Assembly (NCBI GenBank): GCA_965227155.1
Contig: OZ245731.1
Span: forward strand, 4,402,001 to 4,466,000
Reading direction: 5' to 3'
From: UBA6059 sp965227155
GTDB lineage: Bacteria > Bacteroidota > Bacteroidia > Cytophagales > Cyclobacteriaceae
Length of the DNA stretch: 64,000 nt
The notes under the pieces were generated by a model. The model searched no databases and had not been told where the DNA came from. It saw nothing but the letters and a program-made list of their open reading frames with translations. The position numbers and the translations under genes are program-made. Below, in pieces: positions 14,101 through 19,539 of this stretch (position 1 is its first letter; every line of letters starts with the position of its first letter).

Positions 14101-17100
14101 GCTTTCAATCAGGATTTAAGCACTTGGAATGTGAGTACCATTACCAAAATGGGAGGCATATTTAACCTGGCTTCCAGTTTTGATCAGAGCCTTGGTGCCT
14201 GGGATATCAGTAACCTTGTAGTAGCCGACGAAATGCTGAATTCATCGGGTATGTCTTTGGCCAGTTATGATGCTACCCTTACTGGATGGGCTACATTAGA
14301 AGCCGGAGAAACAGCCATTCCAACGGGTCTGTCCCTTGGGGCTACCGGTTTAATTTACTGTGAATCTGAAGCAGATCGACAAAATCTGATCGACAACTTC
14401 AGCTGGACGATCAATGATGCCGGTCTGGATTGTACCAGCCTGCAAAATACCGAAACAGATTTCATCACATTTAGCTTTGCCGAACAGACAGCAGCAATCA
14501 CACCGGATGCAGTGAATCATACCATCGATATTGAAGTAAATTTTGGCACTGATGTTACCGGTCTGATAGCCACCTTTGAGTTGTCAAATGGTGCCACGGC
14601 TACCATTGCCAGTACCGAGCAGGTTAGCGGTATTACTACCAATGATTTCACTAATCCTGTCTCCTACCTGGTAACTGCAGAAAATGGCATAGACACTGAA
14701 ATCTGGACAGTTACAGTAACGATAGCACCAGGCCCATCAGGTGTAAGATCAACGCTTGTACGCACTGCATTGGCCGACCTTGAGGCCAATGGAACTGATG
14801 CAGCTACTGTTGTGGTACAGCTGCGTACCGCTGCTGGTGATGATCTTGCACTGGCCGGCGTAGAGGTATTGTTTGAAGCTAGCGGTGATGGTACTGCTGC
14901 CGACAGTGAAATCTGGTCTGATCCCAATGCAGTAGTAGCCAGCAGTCCCGGAACCATTACCTTATTAACTGATGCCTCCGGGGAAGCCCGAGCCACATTG
15001 GTCAATTCAGAGGAAGAAGTCATCACGGTCACGGCACAGATAGATACCAATAATGATGATGTACCTGATGCAAATGTAGAAGGTGGCAATGCCCCACTTT
15101 CAATCACCTACATAAGACCTAAAACCATTGCTGATATCAACTGCGGACCAACGGGCAGTATTATTACTGCCTCCAAAACAACAATACTTGCTGATGGCGT
15201 GGATGAAAGTGTCATTACCGTACAATTGAGAGCAGAAGATGACCTGGACCTCCAGTTTGCAGATGTCAATATCAAGATTTTTGCTTCCGGCAATGCCCTG
15301 CTGGATGGTAATGAGGATGAAATTATCATTACAACGAATGCAGCAGGGGTTGCCAATACCAGGATATCAAATACCATAGGCGAAACGGTTACGGTCACGG
15401 GTCGCATAGACAAAAATCAGGATGGCATTTACAGCCTTAATGAAGAAATCAGCAACGGTGGCAACCAGGGTACGCTTAGCCTGGTATTTAACCCTGATCC
15501 TACGCCACCGGTTGTTTCACAAGCTGCTATTATCAGTATCAACAGTAATAGAGGTGATTCTATACAATACGAATCTACAGAAACAGGCACCATGTACTGG
15601 TTGGCTTCCACAGAGCTCACTACCATTACAGCAGCTGAAATAGAAGCGGGCACGGCTAGCAATCTGACCGGTAGTTTCCAGGTAACACATGTAGACTCTT
15701 TACTCAAAGCTAATCTTGCCATGAGTACCCTTCCGGAAACAACGCATCAATTGTTTTTGGTGCAAAAAGATGGGGATGGCAACTATTCTAATATTGTGCA
15801 GTTGAGCTGGCTGCCGGATGGCACGAGACCCATTTTAGAAACGGCTACTATTGCAGGTGCAACGCCTGATCAGGTAGCATTGACTTTCTCAGAAGCCATC
15901 GTGCTGGAGGATAGTATGGGGTGGTCTATTAGGGATGAGGTTGCCGGTGATGTTGAAATCACTGACCTTGTACATAATGGCAGTACACTCATCTTTACGC
16001 TCGAGCGGGCCATGACCAGGGAAAACAATCTTTTTGTGAATTTCAGCAGTAACCTTGGGGATGTAAGAGATGCTGCCTATAATGAGCTTACGTCTATCTC
16101 CAACTTCCCAGTTGAAAACAATATCCCTAGTGAACCGCCGGCTTTCAATAATATAACATTGCTTTCGGTGATCCAGGATGAAGGCATTTCATTGACATAC
16201 AATGCCAATAAAATATGTGAGATCATTTGGGCCATTAGTTCGAATGGTACTCCCCCAGCCTTTGATGGTTTCATAAGCACGAATCCTGATATCATTGAAT
16301 TAGGAACTACACAAATCAGCTTGCCCAATACAGATCAAGATTTGACTGCTACTTCACCTGACCTTGAAGATAACACCACCTATTATTTACACCTTTTCAT
16401 GGAAGATCAGTTTGGTGATCGCAGTGCTATTGAAACATTGTCGTGGCATACGGACGGCACAGGACCACTTATAGCTTCTGCGGTTATTGAAGATGCATCA
16501 CCATTGATTATGACGCTTATACTTGATGAGGCTTCTGTGATTGGTAATATTGGCGAGATTAGTCTTGAGTTTCCCAATGGAAGCCCGGGTCCCGGTGTTA
16601 TAGCCGCAGAGGCTATAAATAATCAAACCATAGAAGTCACGCTGGCAAGAGAAATAACACAGGGTGATACCTTACGGCTTTATTATATACCGGGTGTGGA
16701 TGATATCCAGGACGAGCTGGGTAATCTGATAGAACCTACTTATCAATTGCCGGTCACTAACAATGTAAAAGACCCACCACCTGTAATTGATTTCTGGGAA
16801 ATGAGGGCTATCAAATCAACAGATTCACTTCGATTTGCCTTTTCATCTACCAAACCTGGTACCTTGTATTATGTCCTGACCAATATTGAAGATGCACTTA
16901 CCAGTGATGCCATTATTAACCCTTTAGGCAATTCGGTACGTTCAGGTGAGTTTGAAGTAAATACCGCCGGAGAAGTTCAGGAAATAAGTTTGAAGGACTT
17001 AGATCTATTGCATGATGAGCCATACACGCTGATGGTAGTGATGGTAGATGAGTTGAAGAATGAGTCTGAAATACAATTTCACACCTGGACTGCTGATGGT

Positions 17101-18363
17101 GTCAACCCACAATTATTATCTGCTGAGGTAACGGTAGACAACCCTGATATTCTGAATTTGACATTTGATGAAGCAGTTCAATTTGATAAGTCAGGCTGGA
17201 ACATACTTTCGATAGAAGGTGCTATTGTCAACCTCCAAACAGCTAATTCAGCTGATGGTACGAGCTGGCAGATAACACTTAGTAGAGATATCAATGAAAC
17301 TGATGACTTGAAAATAGCATACAGCCCAACTGCCGGAAATACCATTGATGAATATTATAACGAATTAGGCCCTATAGAAAGCTTTGACATTGACAATCAA
17401 ATTGTAGGCATACCACCCGTATTGATTAATGTAGATATTGGACTGGTCAATGAACTCAGAAGCGTCATGTTGCTTTACCAGACCAATGAGGCAGGCATTA
17501 TTTATTGGATGGCTACAACCTCTCCTACGCCTCCATCCATGGATGACATAAAACTAGGAACCGATTCAGAACATGGATTTGGCAGCTTCCCTGTAGAAAC
17601 AATCAATGAACTTGAAGCCAAAGAAATCGATGTGAGAAGCTTACGGGACGCTACTACTTATTATCTACATTTATTCCAGGAGGATGCTTTTGGCAATGCT
17701 TCTTCCGTTATATCTGTGGATTGGGTAACACCTGATAACGCTATGCCTATACTCGACCCGGTAGAAATAGTAGAGACACAAACAGATTTCATTGCCATTC
17801 AGTATTTGCTTTCACAAGCTCAATCCGCTACCATTTATTATGCCATTTACAATCAGCAACAACCGGATATACAGCTTGAGGACATCATTAATGGCGAGAA
17901 ATCGAATGGTGGCGCTATCGTAACTTATGATCAGGTAGAAGCTACCGGTGGTGAGACTGAAGGTATTACCGTATTCTTCGACAGGACCCTTGGTGCAGTG
18001 GAACATTTCGTTTATCTGTTTGCCATTGATGAAAATGAGCAGGAAACATCGATCATTGAGCTTTCCTGGTTGCCTGAAGTGCCTGCCGGATTTTCACCTA
18101 TGATTAGGAATTTGGTAACCCCAAATGGTGACGGTTCTAATGATCTTATTTATATAGAGAATTTTGATACCACAAAAGGTCAGGCCACATTGTACCTGAT
18201 CAACCGCCAGGGTAAAACGGTATTGACTATTAATAATTTCACCAATAACCATCAGGAAAGTATCAATCAATTAGCACAGATGAAATCAGGGTTGTATAAT
18301 TGTTTGCTGATTTATGCAGATGGAACCAGAATATCGGAAACTATAACCTTGTTGAAGCAGTGA
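2137..18363 (+). CDS. Giant multidomain T9SS-secreted surface adhesin (5408 aa)
   Basis: Signal peptide residues 1-20 (ending LLAQS). Modules in order, by residue: LamG-like 187-405; DUF5018-like 407-592 (two); PKD-like plus BspA/DUF285 array 597-1008; three near-identical DUF5018-like 1009-1290; Calx-beta-like 1292-2018; DUF5018-like 2019-2112; two LamG 2113-2530; Fn3-like 2534-2618; LamG 2619-2828; SbsA-type Ig 2829-2942; seven FG-GAP/VCBS Asp-rich calcium-type repeats 2943-3302; two PKD-like plus BspA arrays 3304-4105; DUF5018-like 4105-4198; two invasin-like (Big_1) domains 4201-4455; a long run of Ig-like domains; and a T9SS type B (gliding-motility-type) C-terminal domain about 5318-5408, with NLVTPNGDGSNDLIYIENF and a final GLYNCLLIYADG. 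The family role is export through the type IX system to the cell surface. Carbohydrate or protein adhesion is inferred from LamG and BspA. It is directly followed by its PorP/SprF partner. Confidence 0.9.
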   Translation: MNLRYALLLVLLLPSWLLAQSIKVQSGTFLKTSGSTLQISVPGSINNEGNATIAHDSLTIGGDLVNTGAISFSSNETVLNGSSNQLISGNIIFDKLTILPGSNITLQSGETFTTNDLQLAGTSSESITIAASSPGSEATFNQASGTVEGTYLNLTDIHATGGATFNATNSTDNGNNDGWDFLVDFSGGLLAYYPFNNNANDESGNGNNGILGDGSSATTFPTSSTDRFGNANAAYSLDGTSDYIELPTTNTLLGSNPDEWTINIWFSRTSGTSLISDRDLGSSDNSAVSIFPGTQLESQIYESIGGAKTINAGTVESGQWHMATLTVSKTSGEMKSYLDGSLIGTETINNADYTNDYPLTIGGIRLGATFLGYFTGVVDDIRIYDNAVSELEITNLFEEGGWPLNSTETDFLSFSFPQQTGIANIDEANHTIEIEVSYGTDLSNLIATFTLSDGASAEVGSTAQVSATTENNFTNPVTYAVTAEDGITTQDWVVTVTEALNTATDFITFGFEQELVSTTPNTDDHTIDIKVIYGTNLESLEAIYSVSEGASVYIDGVDQFSGVILNDFTNPVIYTVIAQDGTTQDWTINVEEDNDSFVTTWQTLSFNETVTIPIANVAGYNYTVNWGDGTVESELSGSVSHVYTVPDEYKISIFGEFPRIIFGIYENEKDKIISIDQWGSIQWGSSLVSAFIGCSNLTYNATDFPIFPETAIGLNYMFQDCESFTGDLTTWDVSNVTAFTQMFFGATSFNGNITTWDVSNGILFGEIFSGTSFNQDISSWNMGNAVNIIGMFEGTPFNQDISTWNVSNVLSMANLFSNANNYNQSLAGWQTTKVTNMTRMFNNATSFNQELDFLDVRNVETMQQMFSGAETFNRGLNSWNVTKVTNMSEMFKDAISFNQPLNNWDVSNVNEMNGMFQDALSFNQSLESWDISNVTTMVNMLDNTSMSVENYDLTLIGWLDDNGGLDVVPEGITLGAEGLKYCEGAAARDELINVYNWTFIGDSKACNLETDFLTFSFPEETASITPNATNHTIDIEVAYGTDLTNLIATFTLSDGATAEVGSTAQVSATTVNDFTNPVTYTLTAEDGTTIQDWIVIVIEAPNDATDFLSFSFPQETASITPNTTDHTIDIEVAYGTDITNMVATFTLSNGASTEVGSTAQVSATTANDFTNPVTYTVTAEDGTTIQDWIVTVTEAPNDATDFLSFNFPEETASITPNATNHTIDIEVVYGTDLTNLIATFTLSDGATAEVGSTAQTSATTANDFTNSVTYTVTAEDGTTTQDWIVTVSQAPSYNIDLTGFTVTENEGTQIANFLVTISEPALADIDLLFNTSDASATSGDDYTAQVVTLITIPASQTSIDIPVDILGDNIAEPSEGFSGSITIDNDNGQQVIIGNSTANGTIIDNDEAFISIDDVTEIEDVAGGEMVFTITLTGNVQDEFEIDYTTNDDDASSISGSDYISSSGTIIFPAGSISGETQIIIITITEDNIAEPEESFEIELSNIVANGSNVFIADNSGIGTIQDDDENLISISGFEVTETGGIQTGNFTVTMTGIAQEDIIFSFSTTENNATDGIDFVGQSGIEYTLVAGMSSVDIPVDILGDEITETTEDFTGTIAINNTNGQQISITTNSALATINDDDADGDIFMEITKVQDGSEDGDDVVFEVKLTDGTIDLINDQTTAITADVTFTGTAPNADFDTNISTITSVSFGQGEGTKEIRLEVFDDLLIENLENITATLSNPSGLNPNTDPGGFNGNNSAIATVADNDVPIWEIINPVNAREGVSDVQYTVRLVNASGDVLTNRTGSDMSVDIEFVSGSEAVAGEFSTVFPTTITLSEGGVTELISLSPDRDLIAEGDELLRATLEAPINPATISAGAVTISTINGSADAFVIDDVIFNVVTTQNGSENPNAPIIYTISMVNTDGATVTNATGGSINVETSFTTGSSAVIADIIPVSFPADIDVPNGDSDFVINFPVEDDALLEGEELLRITIDNPSFGFIGIPTADATLEDDDNVALNTATDFLAFSFPVETATISPNTTDHTIDIEVAYGTDLTNLIATFTLSDGASTEIGSTAQVSATTTNDFTNPVTYTVTAEDGITSQDWTVTVTVDDGLLAHYPFNGNANDESGNGNNGTWDNDEVYFSDRFSDNTSAASFDGIDDDIVLANENNFDFERTDELTISAWIYPTTTNVNILSKQFAGTADRGYRFRLNDANLYFGMFFDKSTSNEMVAQSIGEVPFNTWSHVSVVYDGSNNANNIKLYINGNIQSNTIINNNLSNTILNDEPVIIGSYNQISNFFDGGIDELRIYNRVLSETEINDLYIEGGWPLTQEPIAYYPFNGNANDESGNGYNAAAGGAPTLAEDRDGNTDQAYSFDGIDDYFIAENFDAEPTDLSLVAWFKYPESGGTGTKQILDIEGVAALALVNQGVTGVLNIDGVFSTPTYTGTLAPEKWHMAALTYDGTNVDLYINGEVVARNADAGAIDYSGIENRILLGTNFDGSQSFLGELDDLSVYGKTLTPEEIFELFGNHLGPNTLIAESGNNQVTLKWSAERIEGLESYSIYRDNTLIETITITSVNDTTFTDTGVTNGTFYDYFVQSTDTLGNVSQSSDTITHLAGGLVAYYPFNGNANDESGNGYDGTNNNATLSTDRFGNTDAAYTFDGTAGNNFIEVSDNNALDLGSEDFTLHAWVSSSNSTDLQRIISKGSYIGSDGYMIRTSASGQIVVEINGTLLLTSNTSVTDGSWHMVTVTIDRDGDVSIYIDGSLDISTTTNTTSLDPSNTTPLRIGTHNVNQEPFYGEIDDVRIYNRVLTEPEIQDLYTEGGWPLSMAVTSTAPTDHAVNVARNGSIAITFEEAVDQGSVDNNNADIADDNITIIGQQSGPMQGTFSGDGTATITFSPANDFFPGELITVTITDQVTNSAGSVFAEPTSFQFTTQTATAPAQFSRIANPVAADNLDISVAVADFDGDGDLDILHAAIGDLGNISWYENADGLGNYGPQQLIGTSEGVEMVYATDIDGDGDQDVLTAASTSSEIAWFENTDGQGSFGSKNLITDQIEAAKSVISADIDLDGDLDIVVSGNGGTGYIAWIENADGLGSFSAPVLISTNSTGAKYAYPADLDGDGDIDVLSAETDANTAAWFENTDGAGTFGPKIIIDNQLEATEYIYATDIDGDSHLDIVTTSFGSASDKIAWYRNTDGQGTFGSETIIQGGLSGVTSVLAGDMDGDGDLDLVSSIFLSDSLLYHENTDGAGNFAAPTVITDAANGARPVILADLDGDLDLDVVVPNILSSTTVWYENTIPTEFITIWQTTSSDESITIPTFNGESYDYEVHWGDGTFDLNQTGNASHTYTEPGTYTVAISGLFPRIFFDENGNAPAGNAAKILSVEAWGTNAWTNMQSAFAGCTNLHINATDAPDLSGATSMQEMFRLCIAFNESIEHWDMSSIIDISFMFDGATSFNQPLNNWNVSNVTNMGQVFQAASAFNQDISNWNVGNVEFFQWMFSDAAAFDQPLTWDMSSATILSGMFAGATAFNQDISSWNVGNVTSMAAIFKNAINFDQDISSWNVSNVTETYINEAWSGPFHGATSFNQNLGLWDISNMSDMTSFFDDAGLSKENYDATLTGWATLEAGETRVPSDVIFSANGLTYCTAEADRQNLIDNFNWSISGDTKDTECGAFVTIWETTSPNESITVPTTGAGYDYTIDWGDGTVESLTTGNPTHTFASAGTHTISISGDFPVIYFNNGDEGQQVTKIKSIEQWGTIQWSTMNSAFEGCSELTYNATDAPDLSIVSDFNSMFRGCTSFNGNIDNWDMSTAQDLRHMFRDATSFNQPLNSWNVSAATDMRNMFRDATSFNQPLNNWQTTSLERTNYMFAGATAFNQNISAWPMSTVFAIEGMFQNATSFNSPLAGWDVSNVTNFSYTFNKATAFNQSVNSWNVSSGENFSWMFSGVDGDNILNSADMVYNQPLDNWAFGPNADNMNLMFARSTAFNQDLSTWNVSTITKMGGIFNLASSFDQSLGAWDISNLVVADEMLNSSGMSLASYDATLTGWATLEAGETAIPTGLSLGATGLIYCESEADRQNLIDNFSWTINDAGLDCTSLQNTETDFITFSFAEQTAAITPDAVNHTIDIEVNFGTDVTGLIATFELSNGATATIASTEQVSGITTNDFTNPVSYLVTAENGIDTEIWTVTVTIAPGPSGVRSTLVRTALADLEANGTDAATVVVQLRTAAGDDLALAGVEVLFEASGDGTAADSEIWSDPNAVVASSPGTITLLTDASGEARATLVNSEEEVITVTAQIDTNNDDVPDANVEGGNAPLSITYIRPKTIADINCGPTGSIITASKTTILADGVDESVITVQLRAEDDLDLQFADVNIKIFASGNALLDGNEDEIIITTNAAGVANTRISNTIGETVTVTGRIDKNQDGIYSLNEEISNGGNQGTLSLVFNPDPTPPVVSQAAIISINSNRGDSIQYESTETGTMYWLASTELTTITAAEIEAGTASNLTGSFQVTHVDSLLKANLAMSTLPETTHQLFLVQKDGDGNYSNIVQLSWLPDGTRPILETATIAGATPDQVALTFSEAIVLEDSMGWSIRDEVAGDVEITDLVHNGSTLIFTLERAMTRENNLFVNFSSNLGDVRDAAYNELTSISNFPVENNIPSEPPAFNNITLLSVIQDEGISLTYNANKICEIIWAISSNGTPPAFDGFISTNPDIIELGTTQISLPNTDQDLTATSPDLEDNTTYYLHLFMEDQFGDRSAIETLSWHTDGTGPLIASAVIEDASPLIMTLILDEASVIGNIGEISLEFPNGSPGPGVIAAEAINNQTIEVTLAREITQGDTLRLYYIPGVDDIQDELGNLIEPTYQLPVTNNVKDPPPVIDFWEMRAIKSTDSLRFAFSSTKPGTLYYVLTNIEDALTSDAIINPLGNSVRSGEFEVNTAGEVQEISLKDLDLLHDEPYTLMVVMVDELKNESEIQFHTWTADGVNPQLLSAEVTVDNPDILNLTFDEAVQFDKSGWNILSIEGAIVNLQTANSADGTSWQITLSRDINETDDLKIAYSPTAGNTIDEYYNELGPIESFDIDNQIVGIPPVLINVDIGLVNELRSVMLLYQTNEAGIIYWMATTSPTPPSMDDIKLGTDSEHGFGSFPVETINELEAKEIDVRSLRDATTYYLHLFQEDAFGNASSVISVDWVTPDNAMPILDPVEIVETQTDFIAIQYLLSQAQSATIYYAIYNQQQPDIQLEDIINGEKSNGGAIVTYDQVEATGGETEGITVFFDRTLGAVEHFVYLFAIDENEQETSIIELSWLPEVPAGFSPMIRNLVTPNGDGSNDLIYIENFDTTKGQATLYLINRQGKTVLTINNFTNNHQESINQLAQMKSGLYNCLLIYADGTRISETITLLKQ
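4285..4965 (+). repeat. BspA/DUF285 repeat array 1 (9 units)
   Basis: Nine tandem units of about 25 residues inside the giant gene, on the pattern MF..A.SFNQ.L..WDVSNVT.M. This is the BspA-type leucine-rich repeat family known from bacterial surface adhesins. It is preceded by a PKD-like domain (VNWGDGTVES). The DNA is visibly richer in A and T than arrays 2 and 3. Confidence 0.85.
5161..6005 (+). repeat. Three tandem near-identical DUF5018-like modules
   Basis: Three consecutive modules of about 285 bases, starting near 5161, 5446 and 5731. Each encodes ATDFLSFSFPQETASITP at the front, AYGTDLTNLIATFTLSDGA in the middle and TAEDGTTIQDWIVTVT at the end. Four more copies lie in the gene (near 3355, 3640, 8191 and 14448). 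Long stretches are almost the same at DNA level, so they can recombine. Confidence 0.85.
11010..12000 (+). repeat. FG-GAP/VCBS repeat block (7 units)
   Basis: Seven units of about 47 residues, each with an Asp-rich calcium-binding type loop (DFDGDGDLDI, DIDGDGDQDV, DIDLDGDLDI, DLDGDGDIDV, DIDGDSHLDI, DMDGDGDLDL, DLDGDLDLDV) followed by a W-Y/F-E-N-xDGxG strand. This is typical of integrin-like beta-propellers in secreted proteins. Confidence 0.85.
12415..12960 (+). repeat. BspA/DUF285 repeat array 2 (7 units)
   Basis: Seven units of the MF.GATSFNQPLNNWNVSNVT type, introduced by a PKD-like domain (VHWGDGTFD) and closed by a conserved tail (GLTYCTAEADRQNLIDNFNW). The head and tail recur around arrays 1 and 3, so the whole PKD-array-tail unit was duplicated as a cassette. 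Confidence 0.85.
13525..14240 (+). repeat. BspA/DUF285 repeat array 3 (9 units)
   Basis: Nine units beginning MFRGCTSFNGNIDNWDMS, again with a PKD-like head (IDWGDGTVES) and a closing tail with YCESEADRQNLIDNF. One unit (near 13975-14090) carries a longer insert. It is close in sequence to array 2. Confidence 0.85.
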
Positions 18364-19520
18364 GGAAAGGCTTATTGATCATATTTTTCCTTTGTTTGGG
18401 ACTAACTACCCAAGCTCAGGATGTACCGATATTTACGCAGAAATTGACCAATTCCTTTTTCTACAATCCCGCAGTAGCGGGACATACTTTTGGGTCAATT
18501 ACCCTATCTCATAGACAAAACTTTGATCAGTCCATCACCAATAATTTTTTCAGCATTCATAGCCCACTAGCAAACCACAAGATTGGCGTTGGAGCAACCA
18601 TGTTTACCGATGAATTCAGTTTTATTAATCGAAGCTATTTTTCCGCTGCAGCGGCGTACCATATCAATTTCTCCAGGTATCATAATTTATCATTTGGCCT
18701 CTCCGGGGATTTTACCCTGATCAACATTGACACGGACAGGATTAACTTTGATGCAGGTGCGCAGGATCCCCTATTAGCCCAAATTCAGAATGAAAATGCG
18801 GCTGATGTCTCTTTCGGTATGCATTACCAAACTCGATATTTTAAAGTTGGTGTAGCAGCCAATCGAATGATCCAAAATTGGGTCAATAACGAAGAAAACC
18901 TACTCTTTGATGGCTATATGAGTTTCATGGGTGCGGGTCTTATTCCTATGCGCATGGGCGAAGATATCCTGGAACCACGTTTTACTTACATTCAATCCAG
19001 GAATGAGAACCTTTGGAACACAGGGCTTTATTATACATACAACAATGCTTTAATGATAGGTGCAGGCTTACGCCAGAATGACATCATCAGCCTTTCTACC
19101 AGCTTCAAATTTGCACAGAAATACCTGGTAGGCATTACACATGAGATAGCTAATGGCAATCTAAACCTGGGCTCTACCACCGAGCTTGCGCTTAGAATCG
19201 ATTTTGCAGATCTAACTTATAAAGATCGTTTCCGTCAGGACTACCGTGATGCTGTCAACTACAGAAGAAAAAGCTTAAACAGCTCCAGAGGCAGGAAAAT
19301 GGGTTCGGCAAACCCTCAAAAAGCACGTAAAAAACAGATCAAACAGATAAAAAGGTTTAAGAGTCCAAATGCTCGGTATAGGGGTACCCGAACTAACCGT
19401 GGCAATCAAACGAGCATAGGCGATTTCTTTAAAAACCTGTTTGACAAGCGCGGTGGCAAAGCCCAAAAGCAACGCAAAAAGAAGTACAAAAAAATGAAGC
19501 GTACTCGGAAGCTTTATTAG
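18360..19520 (+). CDS. PorP/SprF-family type IX secretion membrane protein
   Basis: The best start is GTG at 18360, which overlaps the TGA of the giant gene (GTGA). It gives a 386-residue protein with a clean signal peptide (RKGLLIIFFLCLGLTTQAQ); the longer frame from 18300 would begin without one. The mature N-terminus (DVPIFTQKLTNSFFYNPAVA) and the rest are typical PorP/SprF outer-membrane beta-barrel sequence. In this family such proteins sit next to genes for type B T9SS cargo and help secrete or anchor them, which matches its place directly after the adhesin. Odd feature: about 85 C-terminal residues form a very basic Lys/Arg tail (for example KQRKKKYKKMKRTRKLY), beyond the usual barrel. 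Translational coupling to the adhesin is inferred. Confidence 0.88.
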   Translation: MRKGLLIIFFLCLGLTTQAQDVPIFTQKLTNSFFYNPAVAGHTFGSITLSHRQNFDQSITNNFFSIHSPLANHKIGVGATMFTDEFSFINRSYFSAAAAYHINFSRYHNLSFGLSGDFTLINIDTDRINFDAGAQDPLLAQIQNENAADVSFGMHYQTRYFKVGVAANRMIQNWVNNEENLLFDGYMSFMGAGLIPMRMGEDILEPRFTYIQSRNENLWNTGLYYTYNNALMIGAGLRQNDIISLSTSFKFAQKYLVGITHEIANGNLNLGSTTELALRIDFADLTYKDRFRQDYRDAVNYRRKSLNSSRGRKMGSANPQKARKKQIKQIKRFKSPNARYRGTRTNRGNQTSIGDFFKNLFDKRGGKAQKQRKKKYKKMKRTRKLY

Positions 19521-19539
19521 AAGCTATTGATCTTCTAAT
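19516..19539. terminator. Possible bidirectional terminator spanning two stop codons
   Basis: Arms ATTAGAAG (19516-19523) and CTTCTAAT (19532-19539) form a perfect 8-bp stem with an 8-base loop. The stops of the converging PorP and caspase genes lie inside it. The stem is AT-rich and lacks a strong T-run, so termination strength is uncertain. Confidence 0.4.
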
